Assembly (NCBI GenBank): GCA_944325225.1 | Contig: CALUZQ010000007.1 | Span: forward strand, 1 to 61,108 | Direction: 5' to 3' | Source of the DNA: an uncultured Elusimicrobiales bacterium | GTDB lineage: Bacteria > Elusimicrobiota > Elusimicrobia > Elusimicrobiales > Elusimicrobiaceae | DNA length: 61,108 nt | Shown: positions 50,941-59,078 of the stretch, piece after piece | Layout: the number at the start of each line of letters is the position of its first letter | Position numbering within the stretch: the stretch's first letter is position 1 | Notes under the pieces: model-generated | Told to the model about the DNA's origin: nothing | Seen by the model: only the letters and a program-made list of their open reading frames with translations | Databases searched by the model: none | Made by a program: the position numbers and the translations under genes

Positions 50941-52236
50941 TTAAAAACTCCAATGCGGGGTAAAAGAATCTCCCTTTAAATCAGCCAATAGATGAGGAGC
51001 GCTTCCGTCCATATCCATCAGATACAACTGGCGTTTGCCGTTGCGGGTGGTAGTAAAAGCGATAAAGCGCCCGTCGGGGGACCAGGTCGGATCTTCGTTG
51101 GAACCGGCGTCCGTAGTCAGCCGGCGAATTTGCGTACCGGTTAAATCCACCAGGAAAATATCCATCGGGTGATAGGGAGATTCCCGGCCAGAGAACACGA
51201 TCCACTCCCCGGTAGGGGACCATTGCGGGCTGTCCGACCAGTTAAAAGTTTTGGTAAGCGGGCGGGTGTCCCCGGTAGCGAGTTCCATCACATAAATCTG
51301 CGGGTTTCCGGCCCGGTTGGAAACAAAAGTAATGTATTTGCCGTCCGGCGAATAAGAAGGAGACCCATCTACCGAGGCCTTATTGGTAATCTGCCGTTTC
51401 TTATGGGTTTCCAAATTATAAATATAGATGCTGGGATTGGTGCCGCCGGAACTGGTAAATGCCAGGGCTTTGCCGTCGGGCGATACGCCGCCGATCAGCG
51501 ACAGCCCGCCGCGGATAATTACCGGCGCAATTTTCCCGGCGCGCAGATCTATGGCAAAGATATCCGGGTTTTTATATTTATAAGTGGTATAGAAAATCCG
51601 GCCGTCTTTGGACCAGCGGGGCAGAATGGAAATACTTTTGTCGTTCGTTAATTTCTGCAGATTTTCGCCGTCGTAATCCACGACATAAATTTCTTTGTGG
51701 CGGGTAGAATTATTGGAAAAAGCGATTTTGGTATCAGCAATGCCGCGCTTGCCGGTTAACGCCGATACAATCTGATCCGATGCAATATGTGCCAACCGGC
51801 GCAAGCTGCTTTCCGTCCCTTTAAATGCCTTGGCAAAAACCGCCGCACGGGTGGAGACATCATACACATAAATTTTAATGGTGTAATAAGGCGCCGCATA
51901 CGAAATATCCCCCGCCAGCAAATAGCTCGCGCGCACGCGGGCCCACTGAGCCAGGTTTTGGCTGATCTTCTGCGGCTCAAACGCCGGGCCTTCTTCGGTT
52001 ACATCAAAATAACGCGCAAACAGCAAGTCCGCACGCATAACATCGTGCACTTGCACCGCAGCGTCCTGCGCTTTATTGTCGCTATAGCGAAACGGAGGCA
52101 TACCAATAGCCGGCAGTTTTTTATCGCCCACCGAGGTAATACCGATATAAACATCTGTTTGGGGCTGCGCGGCCTGGACGGCGCAGGAAACAAAAAAAAC
52201 GGCAAACAAACACACGAACGAAAGAATTTTTTTCAT
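50941..52236 (-). CDS. tolB: Tol-Pal system protein TolB
   Basis: A 431-residue periplasmic protein. The ATG at 52236 gives signal peptide MKKILSFVCLFAVFFVSCAVQA; a GTG 15 bp upstream is a weaker option. The N-terminal domain (about 25-150: IGMPPFRYSDNKAQ, SYLLAGDISYAAPYYTIKIYVYD) is followed by a six-bladed propeller with repeated WSPDGRFIAFTT-type strands, e.g. PSYSPDGKYITFVSNRAGNPQIYVM. It binds Pal and works in outer-membrane constriction. Third gene of the pal-cpoB-tolB unit, 27 bp after cpoB. TolA, TolQ and TolR are not in the window. Confidence 0.94.
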   Translation of the reverse strand: MKKILSFVCLFAVFFVSCAVQAAQPQTDVYIGITSVGDKKLPAIGMPPFRYSDNKAQDAAVQVHDVMRADLLFARYFDVTEEGPAFEPQKISQNLAQWARVRASYLLAGDISYAAPYYTIKIYVYDVSTRAAVFAKAFKGTESSLRRLAHIASDQIVSALTGKRGIADTKIAFSNNSTRHKEIYVVDYDGENLQKLTNDKSISILPRWSKDGRIFYTTYKYKNPDIFAIDLRAGKIAPVIIRGGLSLIGGVSPDGKALAFTSSGGTNPSIYIYNLETHKKRQITNKASVDGSPSYSPDGKYITFVSNRAGNPQIYVMELATGDTRPLTKTFNWSDSPQWSPTGEWIVFSGRESPYHPMDIFLVDLTGTQIRRLTTDAGSNEDPTWSPDGRFIAFTTTRNGKRQLYLMDMDGSAPHLLADLKGDSFTPHWSF

Positions 52237-52263
52237 GGAATGACAACGCACCCAGCGGTATGG

Positions 52264-52959
52264 TTATTTAAGTTTAGCTAATTCGGCCTTGGCGGTTTTC
52301 GCTTCGGACGAAGAAGGGAATTCCTGCACGACGGAAGCCAGATAGCGTTTGGCTTCGTCGGTCTTGCCCAGCGGCACAATGCTCAGCGCATATTTCACGC
52401 GGGCTGCGGGAATTAATTTGCTTTTGGGAAATTTTTGCAGCAAGGTGGCATAGGCAATCGCTCCTTGCTTGGTTTGGCCGGCGGCGATATAGGCATCGCC
52501 CATATACATATAGGCCTGCTCGGCATTTTCACTGTCGGGATATTTAGACACATACAGCTTAAACCCCATCGCGGCGGGCTCATAAGCGCCTTTGTCTAAA
52601 TGGCTTTTGGATTCGGCAAACAAATCGGAAGGAAGCATAGCCGCCGCGGCCGGCTGGGCGGACGCAGAAGCGCTGCCCGTACCTGGTCGGACGGACGCTG
52701 TCAAATCGTCCAACTTGGCGGAAAGTTTAAAAATTTGGGAATCTACCTGGGAAAGGTTTTCGTTGGAAACCGACAGATTGCGGTTTAATTCTTCCATTTT
52801 CCCGGCCAATTCGGCCTGGTTGGACTGCATCTGTACAATGGTGGTATTTAATTCCTGCAGCTGCAACTTCAGCGTGCTCATATCCCGTTCACTGGCGATG
52901 CAGGCGGACAACAGAAAGCCCGAACCTGCCATAAAAATAAGTTTCGTTATATTTTTCAT
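52264..52959 (-). CDS. cpoB: Cell division coordinator CpoB (YbgF)
   Basis: A 231-residue lipoprotein here: lipobox LSAC with C20, unlike the soluble E. coli form. An N-terminal coiled coil (about 25-95, LKLQLQELNTTIVQMQ...) trimerises the protein. An Ala/Ser linker and three TPRs (from about 115, FAESKSHLDKGAYEPAAMGF) follow. CpoB links Tol function to peptidoglycan synthesis. Between pal and tolB, as in many bacteria, though the order is rearranged. Confidence 0.9.
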   Translation of the reverse strand: MKNITKLIFMAGSGFLLSACIASERDMSTLKLQLQELNTTIVQMQSNQAELAGKMEELNRNLSVSNENLSQVDSQIFKLSAKLDDLTASVRPGTGSASASAQPAAAAMLPSDLFAESKSHLDKGAYEPAAMGFKLYVSKYPDSENAEQAYMYMGDAYIAAGQTKQGAIAYATLLQKFPKSKLIPAARVKYALSIVPLGKTDEAKRYLASVVQEFPSSSEAKTAKAELAKLK

Positions 52960-52992
52960 AGAGATTCGGGCTCCTTTTCAGCAAAATATCAA

Positions 52993-53502
52993 TTAGTTGA
53001 CTTTCAACAAAGTATCAGCCCGGCGGTTTTTAGCCCAGCAAGACTGAGTAGCTTCGTAGCAAACCGGTTTTTCTTCACCGTAAGAAACCGTGGTAATGTT
53101 AGCAGCCGGAATACCAAGCCGTACATAGTAAGCTTTCACTTCGTCCGCTCTTTTCTGGCCCAACGCGATGTTGTAAGCGATGGTGCCTCTGTCGTCGCAG
53201 TTGCCTTCAATGGTTACTTTGTAAGAAGCAACAGCACCGGCCGATTTAATGGCCTGTACATTGGCTTCTACAATTTTGCGGGCATCAGCGGACAAGGTGT
53301 ATTTGTCCAAAGCAAAGTGCACTACGCCGAGGGATACTTCCTGGGCGGGAACTTCTTCCACTACCGTGGTTTCTTCCAAAACCATTTCAGCGCCGGTACC
53401 GGCGGTGAGGTCGGCGTTGGCGTCATCTTTCACATTCTTTTTGCAAGCGGACAAGCCGGCGGCCAAAGCCAAAACCAAAACTACTCTGAGTAAGTTTTTC
53501 AT
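52993..53502 (-). CDS. pal: Peptidoglycan-associated lipoprotein Pal
   Basis: A 169-residue lipoprotein. The start at 53502 has GGAG upstream and gives MKNLLRVVLVLALAAGLSAC (C20). A longer in-frame reading crosses the promoter and is rejected. The OmpA-like domain holds VHFALDKYTLSADARKIVEAN, IEGNCDDRGTIAYN, LGQKRADEVKAYYVRLGI and the end NRRADTLLKV, where the DAP-binding Asp and Arg occur. Two cysteines near the end (PVCYEATQSCWAKNRR) are usual in some Pal groups. First gene of the operon. Confidence 0.94.
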   Translation of the reverse strand: MKNLLRVVLVLALAAGLSACKKNVKDDANADLTAGTGAEMVLEETTVVEEVPAQEVSLGVVHFALDKYTLSADARKIVEANVQAIKSAGAVASYKVTIEGNCDDRGTIAYNIALGQKRADEVKAYYVRLGIPAANITTVSYGEEKPVCYEATQSCWAKNRRADTLLKVN

Positions 53503-53540
53503 TTCTTTCTCCGTTATAGATTTTTTACTTCTACACATAA

Positions 53541-53570
53541 ATGATAGCAGACTTTGTGCCACCGGGTCAA
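53541..53570 (-). promoter_or_regulatory. pal-cpoB-tolB promoter
   Basis: On the minus strand TTGACC (53570-53565), an 18-bp spacer and TATCAT (53546-53541), with a leader of about 30 nt before the ATG. The clearest two-box promoter in the window. Confidence 0.65.
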
Positions 53571-53721
53571 TGTATTTTCCCCTTGCCAAACGCTGAAATT
53601 TATGTGTATTTTATTGTAGCGTATTTGGACGGTTTTGAATACCTGTTTTTGAATTAGCCGCCAAGACGGACGGACAAAACGGTTCTGTCCCCCCGGCCGG
53701 GCCGGAAGTTATATCAATAAA

Positions 53722-53750
53722 AAAGCCGGCCGCGGATTGCGGCCGGCTTT
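53722..53750 (-). terminator. Terminator after gatB
   Basis: AAAGCCGGCCGC / GCGGCCGGCTTT, 12-bp stem, loop GGATT; on the minus strand it continues into a T run. Confidence 0.9.
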
Positions 53751-53763
53751 AGAACGGGAGCCC

Positions 53764-55209
53764 TCAGCCCAGCAATTTATTAAGCAACTGGCTGATAAGC
53801 CGCGGATTGGCTTTGCCTTTGCTCATTTTCATCACGGCGCCTACCAATGGGCCGATAGCGGCTTTGTTGCCGGCCTTGAAATCGGCCACGGGCTTAGGAT
53901 TGGCGGCGATAGCGGCCCGGGCCCATTCTTCCAGTTGGCCTTCGTCGCTTACCTGCACCATGCCGCGTTTTTCCACCACGGCAGCGGGTGCTTCGCCGGT
54001 TTTCCAAATTTCGTCAAACACTTCCCGCGCCTGCTTGCGGTTGATTTTACCGCTTTCGGTCAGCTCCAACAGTTCCGACAGCCGGGCCGCCGGGATAGGC
54101 GAATCCTGGATTTCTTTTTTCTCGGCATTGAGCATACCCAGCAGATCGGTCTGAATCCAGTTAGACGCAGTTTTTAAAGATACTTTCCCGTTTTTGGTAA
54201 CTTCTTCAAAATAGTCGGCAATTTCGCGCGAGCTGGTCAGCACGCCGGCGTCATAGGCGGAAAGCCCGGCCTTCATAAACCGCGCTTCTTTGGAACCAGG
54301 CAGTTCCGGCATACGGGCTTTTACCCCTTCCAGCCAGGATTTTTCCAACACCACGGGCGGCAAATCCGGCTCCGGGAAATAGCGGTAGTCCAAAGCGTCC
54401 TCTTTAGAGCGCATGGGCTTGGTAACGAGTTCCTCTTTGTCCCACAGCCGCGTTTCTTGTTTCACCTGACCGCCGCCGTTTAAAATTTCAGTCTGGCGGT
54501 TGATTTCGTAATAAAGAGCATCGCGCACGGCTTTAAACGAGTTTAAATTTTTGATTTCCGCCCGGGTCCCAAATTTTTCCTGCCCTTTGGGCCGCAGGGA
54601 AATGTTGACATCTACGCGCAGTTCGCCTTTTTCCATATCGCAGTTAGACGCTCCCACCCAGCGCATCAAGCGTTTGATTTCGGTCAAATACGCATAGGCC
54701 TCATCGGGCGAGCGCAAATCCGGCATAGAAACGATTTCCAACAGCGGGCAGCCGGAACGGTTGAAATCAATCAGTGAATACTGCCCTTCGTGCGAGGATT
54801 TGCTGGCGTCCTCTTCCAGGTGGGCATGGTGAATGCCGATTTTTTTCTTCTGCAAATGATCTTTGGGACCAAAGGTAATTTCCACAAATCCGGCGCCGTT
54901 GATGGGCTCGTCATACTGGGTAATTTGATAGCCCTTGGGCAAATCGGGATAGAAATAATGTTTGCGCGAAAAAGAGGAGTATTCATTGGTTTTGCAATTC
55001 ATACTCAGCCCGGCGCGCACGGCAAGCTCCAAGGCGCCTTCGGTCAGTACCGGCAGCACGCCGGGGTGCCCCGTGCAGACGGGGCAAATAGCGGTATTGG
55101 GCTTGGTATCTTCACCCACACCGTTGGGGCAGGAACAAAACAGTTTGGTTCTGCTGGCCAGCTGGACATGAATCTCCAGCCCAATAACAGGTTCAAATTC
55201 AGTGTTCAC
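53764..55209 (-). CDS. gatB: Asp-tRNA(Asn)/Glu-tRNA(Gln) amidotransferase subunit B
   Basis: A 481-residue subunit of GatCAB, which amidates mischarged tRNAs in organisms lacking GlnRS or AsnRS. Starts with GTG behind AGGAG. Motifs: EPVIGLEIHVQLASRTKLFC with Cys clusters (CSCPNGVG and CPVCTGHPG), YFYPDLPKGYQITQ, RVDVNISLRPKG, KNLNSFKAV. The C-terminal YqeY-like tail ends NPRLISQLLNKLLG. gatA and gatC are not adjacent. Monocistronic, divergent from the flippase gene with overlapping -10 boxes. Confidence 0.96.
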   Translation of the reverse strand: MNTEFEPVIGLEIHVQLASRTKLFCSCPNGVGEDTKPNTAICPVCTGHPGVLPVLTEGALELAVRAGLSMNCKTNEYSSFSRKHYFYPDLPKGYQITQYDEPINGAGFVEITFGPKDHLQKKKIGIHHAHLEEDASKSSHEGQYSLIDFNRSGCPLLEIVSMPDLRSPDEAYAYLTEIKRLMRWVGASNCDMEKGELRVDVNISLRPKGQEKFGTRAEIKNLNSFKAVRDALYYEINRQTEILNGGGQVKQETRLWDKEELVTKPMRSKEDALDYRYFPEPDLPPVVLEKSWLEGVKARMPELPGSKEARFMKAGLSAYDAGVLTSSREIADYFEEVTKNGKVSLKTASNWIQTDLLGMLNAEKKEIQDSPIPAARLSELLELTESGKINRKQAREVFDEIWKTGEAPAAVVEKRGMVQVSDEGQLEEWARAAIAANPKPVADFKAGNKAAIGPLVGAVMKMSKGKANPRLISQLLNKLLG

Positions 55210-55228
55210 GATAATCTTCTCCTAAATT

Positions 55229-55236
55229 ATTATAAT
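55229..55236. promoter_or_regulatory. Overlapping divergent -10 boxes (gatB and flippase gene)
   Basis: The palindrome ATTATAAT contains TATAAT on the plus strand (55231-55236, 7 nt before the flippase ATG) and TATAAT on the minus strand (55234-55229, upstream of gatB). Confidence 0.55.
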
Positions 55237-55243
55237 ATCAAAT

Positions 55244-56767
55244 ATGATTCATCTTTTTAAGCCCACCTCCTATACAGCCGGGGCCGCGCTGGCCGTGGGA
55301 TCCACGCTGGCGTGGAAATTGGTGTCTTTTGCCAACGCACTTTTAATTGCGTTGTATTTCGGGGCGGGACACTCCACCGATATCTATTTTTACCTGCTGA
55401 TGGTAATGGGCTTTGGCGTTACTTTTCTGCAGCGCATGAACGCGGCCGTCATCATCCCGGAAGCGATGACGCTGGAAGCCCGCCAACCCGGCGCCGAACG
55501 GCCGCTGTTAAACGGGTTTTTATACTTTTATTTGGGATTGCTTCTTTTGCTGACGGCCGCCGGATATGGGGCGCCGGTACGGCTGGCGGCGCTTTTTTCG
55601 CGTTTTCAGACGCCGCAGCTGCAAGCGGATCAACTGCTTATTACGCTTTGTTTTATTCTTTTCGGATTACAGCTGTTAACTTCGTATTTAACAGCCGTGT
55701 TGGAAATGTACCGCCGGTTTGGTTCGGCCCTGCTTACCCCGTTAAATGCCGTGCTGCCGCTGTTCTTTTTGGCAGTGTGGGGGCGCTCGTGGGGCATTAT
55801 CAGCATGGTGTATGGCTTTTTGGCGGCCAATTTGCTGCAAATTGTTATTTTTGGCTGGATTTTAAAGCGGGAACTGAATTGGGATTTCCGCCCGGCTAAA
55901 CTGCAATGGCAGAGCCATTTGTCCCGCAATTTGGCCAGCAACCAACTCATTGAGCTGGCCAACATCGTCAGCAGTGTGTTGCCGCTTTATTTGTTAAGCG
56001 GGCTTTCGGCGGGGTTGGTCAGCGCGCTTAATTACGCCAAACAACTTTCGGATTCCCCTACAGAAATTTTTACTTACCGCGTGGCGAACATTTCCAAAAT
56101 TCAACTCACGGAAAGCGCCGCCCGGAATGACTGGAACAAATTAAATGCCGATTTCCTGGCCACCCAACATTTTTTACTCTTTGTTCTTACGCCGCTGGCG
56201 GTATTTACTTGTTTTTTTGCGCCGGAAATCATTACCTTGTTTTTTAAACGGGGAAATTTTGGCGCGGCTGATGTGCAAAATGCCGCGGCCTTTTTGCGGC
56301 CGTTAATGGTACTGATGTGGTTTATGGCGTTAATTTCTATGCAAAACAATGTAGTAGCCGCGGGAAGAAAAGTGAAAGAAAGCTTGCCGTACGCCCTATC
56401 CTGTATTGGACTGTTTATTGTAACGGTTCCGTTTACGATGAAAATTTGGGGAGCGTTTGCTTTCCCTTACACGCAGGCGGCATGCAGCACGGTGAGTTTA
56501 GCCATCAATTATTTATTGTTTAAAAAATACTTTCCGCAGGTTGCCTATGTACAGTCGCTGCGGGCGGCAGGAAAATGGCTGGGGCTGAACTTGCTGGCCT
56601 TGGTGCCGGCGGGAATCTGCGCCCTGGCGGGAGCCCATTGGCCGATGCTCGTCCGGCTGGTAATAAGCGGGGTTCTCTTTCTGGCGGGACTGTTTTTCTT
56701 ATCGCGCCGGAGCGGAGATTGGAACCAATTTAAAACCTGGCTGTGCCTGCACGCGCAGACGCATTAA
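55244..56767 (+). CDS. murJ: MurJ/MviN-like lipid flippase (MVF family)
   Basis: A 507-residue protein with about 14 membrane helices. The family pattern is seen in YFGAGHSTDIYFYLLMVMGFGVTFLQR, LTSYLTAVLEMYRRFGSALLTP and LIELANIVSSVLPLYLLSGLSAGLVSALNYAKQL, then FKRGNFGAADVQNAA. It should flip lipid-linked sugars. The divergence from classic MurJ and the neighbouring glycosyltransferases leave open that the substrate is a surface glycan precursor, not lipid II. The ATG lacks a ribosome site and sits 7 nt after TATAAT. Its stop overlaps the convergent GT9 stop by 4 bp. Confidence 0.8.
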   Translation: MIHLFKPTSYTAGAALAVGSTLAWKLVSFANALLIALYFGAGHSTDIYFYLLMVMGFGVTFLQRMNAAVIIPEAMTLEARQPGAERPLLNGFLYFYLGLLLLLTAAGYGAPVRLAALFSRFQTPQLQADQLLITLCFILFGLQLLTSYLTAVLEMYRRFGSALLTPLNAVLPLFFLAVWGRSWGIISMVYGFLAANLLQIVIFGWILKRELNWDFRPAKLQWQSHLSRNLASNQLIELANIVSSVLPLYLLSGLSAGLVSALNYAKQLSDSPTEIFTYRVANISKIQLTESAARNDWNKLNADFLATQHFLLFVLTPLAVFTCFFAPEIITLFFKRGNFGAADVQNAAAFLRPLMVLMWFMALISMQNNVVAAGRKVKESLPYALSCIGLFIVTVPFTMKIWGAFAFPYTQAACSTVSLAINYLLFKKYFPQVAYVQSLRAAGKWLGLNLLALVPAGICALAGAHWPMLVRLVISGVLFLAGLFFLSRRSGDWNQFKTWLCLHAQTH

Positions 56768-57948
56768 CGGGGCAAAATCCGTTTTACCGCGGCCAGCACA
56801 TCGGCCGCTTTGACGCATTCCGTACAGGGTGCGGGGTTTTCCCCCAGCGGGCAGCGAAGCATCCAATCCGCCGTAGTCCACATACAGCCGCCGCAGGGGC
56901 CCGCCGCCAAATTCTCATTTTTCGCATATCCCAGAAACCGGGCGGAAGATGGCCCGAATATCACTACGCTTCGCACCGGCAGGAATTGGGCCAGGTGGAC
57001 CAATCCGCTTTCGGTGTCTATATGCGCCAAACTGCCGGCCAGCAGGGCGGGCAGGTCCGCCACGGCGGTTTTGCCGACCAAACCGAAATCGGCTTCCTCG
57101 TACACGGGGCTGTTTTTCCCCCCCAGCTGCACCAATTTAATCTGCGGAAATTCCCGTTTAAACAGCCGGAAAAATTCACACCAGCGCACCGCCGGCCAAG
57201 AGCGGGTGGGCCGTTGCTGCCCCACCGTCTGCGCGTGGCTGGTTCCGTCGTGAAAAGTAATATATTTAACGCCTTTTAACCCAAATTTTTCAAGCGTATC
57301 CGCCGCGGCCGGCAATTCCTCATAGGTGTCGTGCGGCAATTCCACGCCGCCCGTGTAAGCCAGCAATTCAAACCGCCGCCCGCCGCGGTTATAAAGCCAG
57401 CGGCCCAACACGCCTTCCGTTAAAAAAATATCTTCCAGCAAACTGCCCAGCGATTTTTGCGCCTCGCCAGCCCGTTCCAACACCGGCACAAAGCCGGAAA
57501 CGCGCTCCAGCCGGGTCGGACTAACATGCAAAAATTTAACCGCCATGCACGCCTGCAAAGCCAGGTCGTAATCCAGCGGTGAAAAATTTTCCCGCTCTAA
57601 AATACAGGTGTTTTTCGCGCCGCCAAACAGCATTTGGGCCACCCCGGGCAACGGGGTATAGATATCAAAAACGGCCTCCGGCAATAAGGCACGGTACGCC
57701 GTTACCAACCGCTTGGCACAGCACGCATCTCCCATACCGCCGGGCAGCCAAAAAAGCACCCGCAGCGGATCCCCTTCCGCCGGTGCGCCATGCCGGCGCC
57801 AACGGAATTTAAGTTCATTTAAAAAATGTTTTTTAAAACGGCTCCACGCAAAAGCGGCGCGCACCAGGCGGCTGTCCCGCCCGCGCCAGTCCAGCAGTTC
57901 CTGCCACTCTTTGAGGTGTAACGCCAAGTCGGGTGAGTCCCCGTTCAT
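56764..57948 (-). CDS. Glycosyltransferase family 9 (heptosyltransferase-like)
   Basis: A 394-residue protein. The start at 57948 overlaps the preceding TGA (ATGA) and has AAGGAAG upstream; an ATG 18 bp earlier is less likely. GT9 features: FWLPGGMGDACCAKRLVTAYRALLPEAVFDIYT at the start of the first domain, KYITFHDGTSHAQ, IKLVQLGGKNSPV and HIDTESGLVHLAQFLPVRSVVIFGPSS (nucleotide-sugar site). A Cys-rich segment (GPCGGCMWTTADWMLRCP...PCTECV) near the end is unusual and could bind metal. Probably adds a core sugar to LPS. Confidence 0.8.
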   Translation of the reverse strand: MNGDSPDLALHLKEWQELLDWRGRDSRLVRAAFAWSRFKKHFLNELKFRWRRHGAPAEGDPLRVLFWLPGGMGDACCAKRLVTAYRALLPEAVFDIYTPLPGVAQMLFGGAKNTCILERENFSPLDYDLALQACMAVKFLHVSPTRLERVSGFVPVLERAGEAQKSLGSLLEDIFLTEGVLGRWLYNRGGRRFELLAYTGGVELPHDTYEELPAAADTLEKFGLKGVKYITFHDGTSHAQTVGQQRPTRSWPAVRWCEFFRLFKREFPQIKLVQLGGKNSPVYEEADFGLVGKTAVADLPALLAGSLAHIDTESGLVHLAQFLPVRSVVIFGPSSARFLGYAKNENLAAGPCGGCMWTTADWMLRCPLGENPAPCTECVKAADVLAAVKRILPR

Positions 57949-59027
57949 TTGATTGCTTCCTTGCATAATTGTTCGTAAGCGTCCAAATATTTCTGGAGCG
58001 AAAAACGCTGGGTTACTTCGGTCGCTTTTTGACCAAACGCACGGCGTTTTTCTTCGTCCCGCATCAAGTCCGCCATTTTAGCGGCCAGCCGGTCGGTATA
58101 ACCGGGTTTAACTAAAAAACCGTCCACTCCGTCGCGCACGATGGCGTCCGGCCCGTTGCAGTTAAAACTAACCACGGGCAGTCCAAAAGCCATCGCTTCC
58201 AATAAAACCATCGGAAACCCCTCCGTGCGGGAGGACATGGCATACAGCTCCGCATGCCGATACACGGCATTCAATCCCTGTACCGGCGGCACCAACTGCA
58301 CGCAATACTGCACATCCAGCGTATCGGCCAATCCTTTTAATTCGGCTTCTTCTTCCCCCGCGCCGATAATACAAAGCCGCCAATCGGGGAAATCCTCACA
58401 AATGCGCCGCCACGCTTCCAACAACAAATCAAACCCCTTTTGTTTGACCAAACGGCCTACCGCAATCGCATATTTTTTGCCGGGTTCAAAAAAATCCGGC
58501 CGGGGAAAAAATCCTTTCTCTGCGGGCAAAGCCGGATTATAGATAACCGCCGGCTTCCACGCGCCGTGATACCAGGCAATAAATTTTCGGTCCCGTTCCG
58601 ACAGCACCACCACCCGGTAGGCGCGGCGCAATAAAAAGTTGCAAAGAATTTTCCACTTGAGGGAAGTGGCCAGCCGCCGCACATCCAAATGGTCCGCATA
58701 AATATACGGAATCCGCAGCAGCCAGCACGCGGCCAGCACGCTGACGGTCATAAAACTAATCAGCACCTGCGGACGGGTTGCGCGCACGGCCCAAATCAGC
58801 CGCCAAAGCCGCGGAATACCGCCCCAGAAACCGGCTTTTTTAAAAGTGGGCAGCTCAATCCGCACCCGGCGGACTTTATCGTCCAACGGATAAAAATCCG
58901 GCACGGAATTATCCAGCGTCAGCAGCGTAACTTCGTGCCCGCGCGCGGCCAAACCGCCGCACAGATAAGTCATCACGCGTTCTGCGCCGCCGCCGCCTAA
59001 ATTTCCAATGACACAGGTAATTCTCAT
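57945..59027 (-). CDS. Glycosyltransferase family 4
   Basis: A 360-residue GT-B enzyme. ATG at 59027 is preferred over a TTG at 59039. N-terminal VIGNLGGGGAERVMTYLCGGLAARGHEVTLL is typical of GT4. C-terminal AVGRLVKQKGFDLLLEAWRRI and the E-x7-E motif (EGFPMVLLEAMAFGLPVV) bind the nucleotide sugar. Donor and acceptor are not predictable. No clear ribosome site; a terminator sits right upstream, so its promoter is unclear. Confidence 0.88.
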   Translation of the reverse strand: MRITCVIGNLGGGGAERVMTYLCGGLAARGHEVTLLTLDNSVPDFYPLDDKVRRVRIELPTFKKAGFWGGIPRLWRLIWAVRATRPQVLISFMTVSVLAACWLLRIPYIYADHLDVRRLATSLKWKILCNFLLRRAYRVVVLSERDRKFIAWYHGAWKPAVIYNPALPAEKGFFPRPDFFEPGKKYAIAVGRLVKQKGFDLLLEAWRRICEDFPDWRLCIIGAGEEEAELKGLADTLDVQYCVQLVPPVQGLNAVYRHAELYAMSSRTEGFPMVLLEAMAFGLPVVSFNCNGPDAIVRDGVDGFLVKPGYTDRLAAKMADLMRDEEKRRAFGQKATEVTQRFSLQKYLDAYEQLCKEAIK

Positions 59028-59039
59028 GATTTTTTTCAA

Positions 59040-59066
59040 AAAAGCCCCGGTGGCATACCGGGGCGT
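59040..59066 (-). terminator. Terminator between two glycosyltransferase genes
   Basis: GCCCCGGT / ACCGGGGC (59044-59051 / 59057-59064) with a T run on the minus strand. Confidence 0.85.
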
Positions 59067-59078
59067 TTTTTACGGTTT

